This document shows positions 56,045-64,000 of a DNA stretch of 64,000 nucleotides, piece by piece. Origin of the DNA: Ailurus styani (taxonomy: Eukaryota > Chordata > Mammalia > Carnivora > Ailuridae). Each line of letters begins with the position of its first letter. The stretch's first letter is position 1. Under the pieces are notes generated by a model that was given only the letters and a program-made list of their open reading frames with translations, did no database searches and was not told the origin of the DNA. The position numbers were made by a program, and so were the translations under genes. Location: assembly GCA_002007465.1 (NCBI GenBank), contig LNAC01000036.1, forward strand, positions 1,562,881 to 1,626,880. The letters run 5' to 3'.

Positions 56045-57015
56045 TTTTTTAAGCTTTTTTAAAGCTTTATTTAGGATAATTGATGTACAAAATGGCTCAG
56101 TTTGATGAATATGAATATATTTCATACACTCATTAAATTATCACCACAATCAACATAACAGACATATCCATCACCAACAAAAGTTTCACTGTATCCCTTT
56201 TTGTGGGTTTGTAGTGAGAACACTTAACACGAGATCAAAGCTCTTAATACATTTCTAAGTGCACAGTTTTGTTAACTATAGTCATATTGTAAAGCAGATC
56301 TTATTCATTTTGCACTTAGTTTCTTGCATGACTGAAATTTTAAATAATTAAACAACTCTCCAATTTCCCCTTTTCCTAGCCCATACTAGCCACATTTCTA
56401 TCCTCAGCTTCTAGGAGTTTGACAATATAAATGGAATCCTGAAGTATTTGTCCTGTGGTTGGCTTATTTCACTTTGGATGATGTCATCCAGGTTCAACCA
56501 TGTTGTTGCAAATGACAGAATTTCCTTATTTTTAAAGGCTGGAAAACATTCCATTTTATGTATATGCCACATTTTCTTTATCTATCCATTCATCCATTAA
56601 CATTTAGCTTCTTTTCATATCTTGGCTATTGTGAATATTTTTGCAGTGAACATGAGAGTGCAAATACGTCTGTGAGATCCTGATTTCAATTCTTTTGAGT
56701 ATACACCGAGAAGCAAGATAAATCATATGCTAACTCTCTTTTTAATTTTTTTGAGGAACCTCCACATTGTTTTCCATAATGGCTTTATCAATTTACTTCT
56801 TACCAATAGTGTACAAGCATTCCAGTTTCTCCACTTACCAACAATTTTTATTTTTTTGTTTTTCTGGTAATAGTCACCCTAAGATGTGCGAGGCAATATT
56901 GTGGTTTTGATTTGCATTTCCTTGGTGATTACTGATTTTGATTACCTTTTCATAAACCTGTTGGCTATTGTATGTCTTTGGAGAAATGTCTTTTCAAGTC
57001 CTTTGTTCACTTTTA

Positions 57016-57222
57016 TTTATTTATTTTTTAAAGATTTTACTTATTTATTTGACACAGAGAGAGAGATCAGATCACAAGTAGGCAGAGAGGCAGGCAGAGA
57101 GAAAGGAGGAAGCAGGCTCCCTGCTGAGCAGAGAGCCCGATGTGGGCCTCGATCTCAGGACCCAGAGATCATGAACTGAGCCGAAGGCAGAGGCTTTAAC
57201 CCACTGAGCCACCCAGGCGCCC
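57016..57222 (-). repeat. CAN-SINE, young, with target-site duplication
   Basis: Minus strand inside L1, head ending 'gagccacccaggcgccc'. 'ctttgttcacttttat' before and 'ctttgttcatttttaa' after (57001 and 57223) give the duplicated site with one difference. Confidence 0.97.
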
Positions 57223-57533
57223 CTTTGTTCATTTTTAATCCAGTTAGTTTTTGCAATTGACTTGTAGGAATTCTTTTTACATTATGGATATTAATCCCTT
57301 ATCAGGCATATGGTATACAAATATATTTTTCCCTTGTAACTGTTGTTTTGTTTCTCTACTGTGAAGAAAGTTTTTAACTTGAGGTAGTCCCACTTGTCTA
57401 ATTTTGCTTTGGTTGCTTGTGCTTTTGTGTCATATCCAAGAAATCACTGCCAAGCTCAATCTCTTGAAGTTTTTCCCTGTTTCTTCAAAGAGTTTTACAG
57501 TTTCTGATATTGTGTTTAAACCTTTAAATTTTG

Positions 57534-57589
57534 CTGTGAAAGATGTAAGCCTGATGATTCACAGACCTGTACTCCTGGGGCAAAGAAAA

Positions 57590-57632
<43 letters not shown>

Positions 57633-57634
57633 AT
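57534..57634 (+). repeat. ultra-short carnivore L1 3'-end insertion with (AAAT)n tail
   Basis: About 55 nt of L1 3' end ('agatgtaagcctgatgattc', 'acagacctgtactcctgggg') plus (AAAT)n at 57588-57634, inserted in plus orientation into the antisense L1. The host phrase 'attttg...agttgattttt' is split by it. The duplicated site ('attttg'/'atttta') is short and imperfect. Confidence 0.75.
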
Positions 57635-57860
57635 AGATTTTAGTTGATTTTTGAATACAGTGTAAGTTAAGGGTCCAGTTATATATTGTTTTGCCAGTGG
57701 ATATCCAGTTTTCCAAAAACTTTTTGTTAAAGAAACTGTCATTTCCTCCTTGTGTATTCTTGGCACCCTTGTGGAAAATGACTTGACTGTTCATATCTGG
57801 GTTTACTACTGGGCCCTCTGTTCTGTTCCATCGGTCTATATATCTATTTTTATGCCAGTA

Positions 57861-58097
57861 TCATGCTCTTTGAATTGCAACAGCTTTATAATATAATTTG
57901 AAATCAGGAAGGGGAATGCCTCCCACTTTGTTCTTCCTTCCCAAGATTATCTTGGCTATCTGAAGTTTTTTGTGGTTCCATATGAACTTTGGGATTTTTT
58001 TGGTAAAATATGTTATTGGGATTATGATAGGTACTGCACTGAATGTGTATATTGCTCTTGGTAGTATGGACATTTTAACAATTAGTATATCTTCCAA
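57861..58097 (-). pseudogene. L1 ORF2p remnant (region after reverse transcriptase)
   Basis: Open minus-strand frame with L1 ORF2p words '[11 protein letters not shown]', 'PKFIWNHKK' and '[14 protein letters not shown]'. This is the stretch C-terminal to the reverse-transcriptase core. It is 78 codons between stops, so not functional. Confidence 0.88.
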
Positions 58098-58440
58098 TTC
58101 ATGAACATGGAAGATCTTTCCAATTATTTGTGTCTTCTAAATTTCTTTCACCGGTTAGTTGTAGTTTTCAGTAAGTCAGACTTTTACCTCTTTGGTTAAA
58201 TTTATTCCTAAGTATTTTATCCTTTTTGATGTTATTACAATAGGATTGTTTTCTTTATTTCCTTTTTGGATAATTTGTTGTTAGTATATAGAAACAGAAC
58301 TTATTTTTGTATGCTGATTTCATATCCTACAACTTTACTGAATTTGATTAATAATTCTAACAGCTTTTTGGTGGAGTCTTTAGGATTTTCTTCATGCAAG
58401 ATCATGCCATCTACAAAGAGAGATAATTTTACTTTCTAAC

Positions 58441-59680
58441 TTTTCCATTTTTTCTGGGACTCCCATAATGTACATATGGGTTTAATCAATGTTGTCTCAT
58501 AATTCCCTCAGACTTCTTTCACTCTTTTTCATTCTTTTTTTTTTTTTTTAAATCTTTAACTGGATAATTTCAAATGGCTTGTTTTTGAGTCTGCCAATTC
58601 TTTTTTCTGCTTGGTCAACTTTGCTGAACCCCTCCAGTGAGATTTTTTTTTTTAAGTTATTATATTCTTTAGTTTGATAATTTGTTTTTATTATTTATAT
58701 CTTTTTGTTTAACTTCTCATTTGTTCAGGTATTATTTTCCTGATTTTATTTAGTTTTTTATCTGCATTCTCTAGTAACTCAGCTTCTTCAAGATGACTTT
58801 TTTTTTCTTTTTTTTTCAATTTATTGTCAAGCGTTTCATAGGTCTCCATTTCTTTAGGGTTGGTTACTGGAGATTTATTTTGTTCTTTTGACTGTGTCAT
58901 GTTTTTCTGATTCTTTGTATTTCTCGTAGCTTTGCACTGATACCTGTATATTTGAAAAAAGAGTCACCTCTCCCAGTCTTTATGGACTAGTTTTGACTGA
59001 GAAAGACCTTCACCAATTAGGCTACCTTAAGATTTCGTCTTTGTTACTAGCTGTCCCAGGAATCTCATCTGTTGATGTTGTTTCTTGAACCCTAACCTCC
59101 TCTTTTGTCAGTTTCTTCACAACTCTTATTTTAGTTCAGGCAGAAACTAGCCCCTCAAACAGCACACTGACTATCTATGGGCACTGGAACTGTATACACC
59201 ACACTCTTGCCTTCCCCCTGCAACCAGGACAAGAATCCTCAGTTCTGTATCTTCTCTGATACTTGCTGACAAACTTGGCTATAGGAAGATGCCCTTCTGC
59301 CAGCTGCTCCAGGCATCCAAACTATGCTAGTTCTTTCAGTGCTCTGTGTATCATGTCTGCCCTCTGGGAGTGCACTGAAATGCCCAGCATGTTCAGTGTT
59401 CACTCCATTATCTCTCCTCCCCTTCCCCTGGAAGTAGGTAAGATCTTTCAGGGCAGAGTCCTGCTGGGTAAGGGGAGGGCCTGACACAGGTAAAGTTAAT
59501 TTGCTTTTTTACAAATTTCAGTACAACTGATCTTGTTTTTGTGCTCACTAGGGATACGGCAACTTCTTAACTGGAATCTCAATTTCTTGTAAGGTAGTTT
59601 GTTCCTTATATTTTGTTAAATCAGTGCTTCTGTGGGACAACAAGGGATGGGACTTCCTCATCCTCCATCTTGCTGACATT
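58441..59680 (-). repeat. L1 ORF1 and 5' UTR, antisense
   Basis: 'tgggactcccataatgtaca' (58457), 'aactggataatttcaaatgg' (58558), then the ORF1 start region and 5' UTR 'gtagctttgcactgatacctg' (58927), 'tttatggactagttttgactg' (58979), ending with 'gggacttcctcatcctccatc' (59649), where a 5' UTR of this L1 type begins. So the element keeps both ends but lost its middle. Confidence 0.85.
58709..58900 (-). pseudogene. L1 ORF1p N-terminal remnant
   Basis: Starts MTQSKEQNKSP, with a lysine-rich segment 'NKLKKKEKK' and 'NADKKLNKIRKII'. This matches the basic N-terminal region leading into the coiled coil of carnivore-type L1 ORF1p. The AUG at 58898-58900 is a plausible original start. The frame ends after 63 codons, before any RNA-recognition domain. 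Confidence 0.85.
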
Positions 59681-59997
59681 ACCCTCTAGACATTGAAACT
59701 TGCAGTCTCTGCACTCTTTTGGGAAAGGTGAATCAACTCCAAAGGAGAAGATAAGTATTTAGAAGCACCAAAAACCATCTCCTGGGGGTTTATTTGCATT
59801 TAATGTCGCAGGGTAAGTACCCCAGATCTTAAATTGAATGCCCTTTGATTTGTATCATTACCAAGTGCCTTTCCTAAAAGGTAGGATTACCAGCCTTTTC
59901 TTTAAGGCAGACCTATTACTGAGGAGATTTAGGTCATGTAGGTAAAACGAAAGAAGATTCTAAACAAAGTATCAGTTACGAGGTTGAGTCATCAAAT
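59681..59997. other. unassigned sequence
   Basis: Nothing recognised between the L1 5' end and the small insertion at 60010. Confidence 0.45.
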
Positions 59998-60009
59998 ATG
60001 ACATTTACA

Positions 60010-60112
60010 AGCTGGATGATTCACATCCGTTTGTTTCTTGAACCCTAACCTCCTCTTTTGTCACCCCTGGGGCAAAGAATTAAAAAAAATTAAATTAAAA
60101 AATTAAAAAAAA
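60010..60112 (+). repeat. short L1 3'-end insertion carrying a 33-bp templated patch
   Basis: Flanked by the 12-bp word 'atgacatttaca' (59998-60009 and 60113-60124). Inside are 'gatgattcaca', then 33 bp (60031-60063) identical to 59078-59110, then 'cccctggggcaaagaa' and an A/T-rich tail. The first and last parts are the same L1 3' end as at 57.5 kb, where 'gacctgta' stands between them. Here that piece is replaced by 'tccg' and the 33-bp copy of nearby DNA. Confidence 0.9.
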
Positions 60113-60310
60113 ATGACATTTACATGTAGAATTTTGAACAAAATCTCAAAAATAGAATGTTACTATGGCTTCCGTTAACTGTTTTTTCCCCTCTTCTCTT
60201 AGTGTACAAAAATTGCCTGCTGGCTAATCTACTTGCCTCTAGCTTTGACCTAGTTACATGAACATTGCCTATAGGACTTCTGGCATGTACTCTCTAAAAA
60301 ACAACTCTGG

Positions 60311-60502
60311 GGGCACCTGAGTGGCTCAGTGGGTTAAAGCCTCTGCTTCAGCTCAGGTCATGATCTCGGGTCCTGGGATCGAGCCCCGCATCGGGCTCTC
60401 TGCTCAGCGGGGAGCCTGCTTCCTCCTCTCTCTCTGTCTGCCTCTCTGCCTCCTTGTGATCTCTCTCTCTGTCAAATAAATAAATAAAATCTTAAAAACA
60501 AC
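60311..60502 (+). repeat. CAN-SINE, young, with target-site duplication
   Basis: Plus strand 'gggcacctgagtggctcag' to 'aataaaatcttaaaa'. 'aacaactctgg' flanks it (60300-60310 and 60503-60513). Confidence 0.97.
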
Positions 60503-60639
60503 AACAACTCTGGCCATGTCATTCTTCTTCTTCTTCTATTTTCTTTTTTCCCCTCTTGTACCATTCAGTGTTTTGTGATCTCCAGAAACCAGACAGCTGT
60601 TCTTTAACATGGTATACAATGTTTCCCCATTGCCTGGTC

Positions 60640-61275
60640 TCTGCTTACTTATCCTTACCTCTCTAGTTTCATCTCCTACCACTTCATCGTTCTAAAAACA
60701 TAAAAAGCCAGAGCTTCAGAATTTGCTTACTGCTCACTCTGCCTGGGAGTTCTATCCCTGACATATGCAGTATGTTATTCTTCCTCTTTTTTTGCATCTT
60801 AACTCCTACTGTTGATTAAAAATAATTTCAGGCCTCACTTCTTCCAGAGAGCTTTTTCTGAATGTCCCAAGATGGACTGACTATCTATCATTAATAGTTG
60901 ATATAACTTAGGGGCACCTGAATGCCGCAGTCTGTTAAGTGTCCAACTCTTGGTTTCAGCTCAGGTCATGATCTCAGGGTCCTGGGATCAAGTCCCCCAT
61001 CAGGGTCCACACTCACTGCAGAGTCTGATTGTGATGGTCTCTCCCTGTTCCTCTGCCCCTCCCACTTGTGCACATGCCATCTCTCTAAGATGAACAAATT
61101 TTTAAAAAATATTTGATATGACTTAGAAACTTAAGAGACTGTGATAAATATTGTGTATTTTTATTTCTTCTGGACTACGTGCTTCAAGAAGGAAAATGTT
61201 TCACATTTAAGTTTGTTTTGCTGCACCCAGCACAATGCTTATAATATCTCAGTCATTTAATAAAGGATTGTGTAT
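60640..61275 (+). repeat. L2 (LINE-2) 3' end, split by a CAN-SINE
   Basis: L2 words before the SINE: 'actgctcactctgcctggga', 'ggcctcacttcttccagag', 'agctttttctgaatgtccc'. After it: 'ggactacgtgcttcaagaag', 'tgcacccagcacaatgctta', 'cagtcatttaataaagg'. The last matches the L2 3' end. Confidence 0.82.
60911..61112 (+). repeat. CAN-SINE, older type, with target-site duplication
   Basis: Plus strand 'ggggcacctgaatgccgcag', older 'agtgtccaactcttggtttc' head. Flanked by 'ttgatataactta' (60898-60910) and 'ttgatatgactta' (61113-61125). Confidence 0.95.
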
Positions 61276-61594
61276 GGCAGAAAAAAACTGAGTTCAAAAG
61301 TCTGCTCTCAAGTCCTGTTAATTCTGACTTACAGATAGACTACCACAGTATTACTGCAACCTCTTTATTGGGTTCCTGAGACAGCTTCCCAATTGATCTA
61401 TCTAGTTCTTTCTACTTGTCTCCACCCCATAGTAGGTGTGAATGTAGACAAATCTTACAAAAGAACAGGTAAAGAGGCACTAAGTGATCAAGGTTTTCTA
61501 GCTTAGACTAAAGGTGTAGAAAATCAGGTTCAGATATTCAAAATGAAATTTAAAAATGAAATAAAAAAGCATTCTCAGTCTCCAACTTATGTGC
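61276..61594. other. unassigned sequence
   Basis: Nothing recognised with confidence; could belong to L2 in part ('cccaattgatctatctagtt'). Confidence 0.4.
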
Positions 61595-61880
61595 TTTTAT
61601 TTGGATTTTTTTCCTTGATCTGAAATCTCTGTCTTTATCTTTGTACTTATTCTTGTTTGTGCCCCAGTTATGTCCTAATTTTCAGATCTAGTTCAATGTC
61701 TAATCAGCATTGAAACCTTTCCTGATTTATTCCCCCAGCAAAATTGGAGTCTCTTTCATCCTAGACTCAAACTGTGCCCTGTACATGTTTAAGTAGTACA
61801 TTTTCAAATAAGTAATGATGTCTGTTTTGTTCCTCCTGTTGTCGTCTAGAATATACCTACAGGAAGGGACCCCATTTCTA
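61595..61880 (+). repeat. L2 (LINE-2) 3' fragment
   Basis: 'tcagatctagttcaatgtct', 'cattgaaacctttcctgatt', 'gccctgtacatgtttaagta' and 'ctacaggaagggacccca' fit the L2 order. Confidence 0.7.
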
Positions 61881-61884
61881 GCAG

Positions 61885-62030
61885 GATGGTATAGTACTAA
61901 GAACACACTATTTGGGATCAGATGTAAGCTGCAAAATTGACCTAAACTGTGTTCTTTTTAGCTGCAGGATATTCTTTTTTAGTCTCAGTTTCCTCTGCTA
62001 TTAGGAGGCATGATGGGACAAATTTTGGAA
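61885..62030 (+). repeat. MIR SINE fragment
   Basis: 'gatggtatagtactaagaac', 'tttgggatcagatgtaagc', 'tagtctcagtttcctctgct' follow the MIR order. Confidence 0.75.
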
Positions 62031-62854
62031 AGGGAATTCTAAATGACAAAATTACTATTTGCATAGCTGGAAAAACGAGATTCCATTTGGCAGCACAGAG
62101 AAGTCTAAACTGACAGTATGTCTAATAAGGTACAGGTAAAGCGACCAGTTCTCCCAACCTGCCTAGAACTCTCCTGCTTTTAGCATCAGAATCCCCACAT
62201 TCTAGAATTCCCGCTGTCCCAGGAAAACCTGACAGTTGGTCACTCTACAGCTAGCTGGCATAAATATTCTCATAGATCCTTGGATGACATGAATATAAAA
62301 TTTGAAGATATGTCAGACAGTGAAGAATAAAATGAAATAAAGAAGACAGAAGTTACAGTGATCAGTCAGATGTTGCACCAATCCAGTCCCAAAGAGTAAA
62401 ACCCTTCCACTGATGGAATAATGAATACATGGGACTTCTATTCAATAATCAAGAAATGTGATGATTCCCTAGATAAAGGGATTAAAAAGGAAGAACTATA
62501 ACCCCAACAAATTAGCTAAGAATCTCAGTAAGCAGGAAGGCAGAATTATCATCAGACTTGTTTCCTAATGAAGTTGATCAACCAAATATTCCCAGAACAT
62601 TGAGCTAATGAATATTATTGAAAATTAAATTGTAGGAAAACAACATTTCAATGGGAAATTGAAATGAACACACTACATTACATCTTCAGATAAAACTGGA
62701 TGGCATGGAATTTTTGAGATATAGTGGAGAACATGCTATGAACACATATGAAGAATGTAACTGCCTGAAGTGTAGGACACCAGGAAAGAAGAAGAATGGC
62801 TACAGAAAATATGCTCTGACTTCTACATTTGAGTCCCAATAAATAATACTAATA
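62031..62854. other. unassigned sequence
   Basis: Nothing recognised. Confidence 0.4.
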
Positions 62855-62962
62855 ATAAATGTTCAATACGAGCAGTCAAACAGTATGCTAAGTGCACATA
62901 AGTTATCTTAAACCTCAAAATCACTAGGAGTTAAGTATTCATTTGAGAAAATATTTCAGTTA
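62855..62962 (-). repeat. MIR SINE fragment, antisense
   Basis: 'cagtatgctaagtgcacata', 'agttatcttaaacctcaaaa', 'tcactaggagttaagtattc' correspond to the antisense MIR end. Confidence 0.65.
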
Positions 62963-63925
62963 TTTGCATTTGGGAAGATAGGAAATGGCCAACAGGAACA
63001 AAGGATCCCGAACAGAATGAGATGGTGAATACTTCCATGCTTTAAGATGGGCAAGTCTCACTTCAACTACAACAGAAAGAGAGAGGCGAGGCAGTTACTA
63101 AAAAAAAAATCGAAATTAAGAGGAGGCGGTCATGTCTGGGAGAGATCTGATATTATGTCATATCTTAAGTTTAAAATTATGAAAAGTGACTTTTAAGAAA
63201 CAAGTCTGTCAGCGATGTTGTCTGGGACTAACATAAGAGATAAAATAAGTTTTGAATACTGAAGTGGATTTCAAAATGCTCTACTTCAGGCAATATCTCA
63301 AGGGGTTTTGTTCTTGTACACTAATTTTGAGATGGTGTTTGGATTGTCCTACCCCAACTTTCACATTAAAGGCCACAACAGTAAAGGATTATAATTAAAC
63401 CAGTAACAAACTTTTATAGTTAATAATGCAGTTTGATTTTCCATCAAAAGGCTATAAAACTTTTTCAGGAAAATTGGGTGTAGAGCTGTACTGAAATGTT
63501 ACCGCTGAAATATAATTGCAGAAACAAAGTCTTTTCTCCTTTAAATAAGCATATATTGGTTGTATAGAGGAAAATTAACAGAGAAGACAGTACTGTCTAT
63601 TTAGGAAATACCATGCCTTAAGAAGATTAACAAGATATATCCCATTTACACAACATTTCCTCCCCCCCACCAAGCGTAGGAAAACCACTTATCAGTACAG
63701 ATCCCAAGTCACTTCCAATATATGTCATTAGGAATATTCAATACATCTTTCCATCGTTTATGTGCAACTTTTTTCATTTTATGCAATGTAACTGAAACTG
63801 AGATGTAGTTCTTGCAGAAAACATAAATAATCTGACAATTTCAGTTCTGAGAATTAGAAAAATTAGTATATTTATTCTATGAACGAGGAGACTAAAGCTA
63901 AAATTAGAGCACAGTTTTCAATTAA
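62963..63925. other. unassigned sequence
   Basis: Nothing recognised; no coding signal. Confidence 0.4.
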
Positions 63926-64000
63926 AAACGAGATCATTTCAAAAAATATTTATAGAGTAACTACTATGTGCAGCCATCGGGTATACAGCGGTGAGCAGGT
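63926..64000 (+). repeat. head of an ancient interspersed repeat, cut by window end
   Basis: 'aaaatatttatagagtaact' then 'actatgtgcagccatcggg' and 'tatacagcggtgagcag' match the head of the same ancient family as at 34080. It continues beyond the window. Confidence 0.6.

Larger units (their letters stand above)
56045..58440 (-). repeat. L1 3' UTR and ORF2 region, antisense
   Basis: 3' UTR, then ORF2 C-terminal half in antisense order: 'ggttttgatttgcatttcc' (56902), 'ccttatcaggcatatggta' (57297), 'tagtcccacttgtctaat' (57385), 'gttctgttccatcggtctat' (57820), 'tggtggagtctttaggatt' (58369). At about 58440 it joins ORF1 sequence directly, so the N-terminal and most of the reverse-transcriptase part of ORF2 are missing. 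Interrupted by a CAN-SINE and a short L1 end. Confidence 0.9.

Noticed and set aside
57516..57794. Minus-strand frame with a Leu-Phe-Ile-Tyr repeat as a membrane protein
   Set aside because: The repeat is the (AAAT)n tail of the short L1 insertion at 57.5 kb, and the flanks are antisense ORF2.

Overview
The window is AT-rich mammalian DNA, and I recognise no protein-coding exon, rRNA, tRNA or snRNA gene in it. The organism is a caniform carnivore, most likely a mustelid (ferret, mink, marten, badger or otter group). The main evidence is about 25 copies of the tRNA-Lys-derived CAN-SINE. The youngest carry the 'GGTTAAAGCCTCTGCCTTCGG' type of head, pyrimidine-rich body and AAAT/AATAAA tail that I know from mustelids, and most sit between clear target-site duplications. 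Carnivore L1 3' ends at 54.9, 57.5 and 60.0 kb agree. The species is inferred from memory of the repeat families, not from a search.

Layout: 0.6-1.75 kb is an old MaLR (MLT1) LTR with internal sequence. 2.6-3.5 kb and 4.8-7.07 kb are antisense L1 fragments; the second holds a compound of fresh tandem duplications (a 268-bp duplication followed by three near-identical 215-bp SINE-bearing units). 7-24 kb is mostly unassigned sequence with MIR, L2, MLT1 and CAN-SINE copies and a roughly 100-bp-arm inverted repeat at 9.3-9.5 kb. 24.9-30.7 kb is bracketed by two inverted copies of an unidentified ~300-bp sequence with two exactly conserved blocks; between them lies a HAL1-like antisense L1 ORF1 region. 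30.8-32.5 kb holds two old retroviral LTR-like segments. 35.2 kb is an MLT2-type LTR and 37.6 kb an MLT1-type LTR. 40.0-44.9 kb is a long degenerate antisense L1, with an odd GC-rich insert at 41.85-42.19 kb and two young SINEs. 47.0-47.3 kb is an AT palindromic tract. 54.9-60.1 kb is an L1-rich block: a rearranged antisense L1 whose 5' UTR and ORF1 join directly to the ORF2 region, two ultra-short L1 3'-end insertions, and one of these carrying a 33-bp patch copied from about 950 bp away. 60.3-64 kb holds L2, MIR and CAN-SINE copies.

There are no genes working together. The window reads as intergenic or deep intronic DNA whose history is one of repeated retrotransposition and local rearrangement. 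The observations most worth checking are the templated 33-bp insertion at 60.03 kb, the inverted conserved pair at 25.0/30.5 kb, the recent tandem array at 5.15-6.47 kb, the palindrome at 9.3 kb and the GC-rich insert at 41.9 kb.
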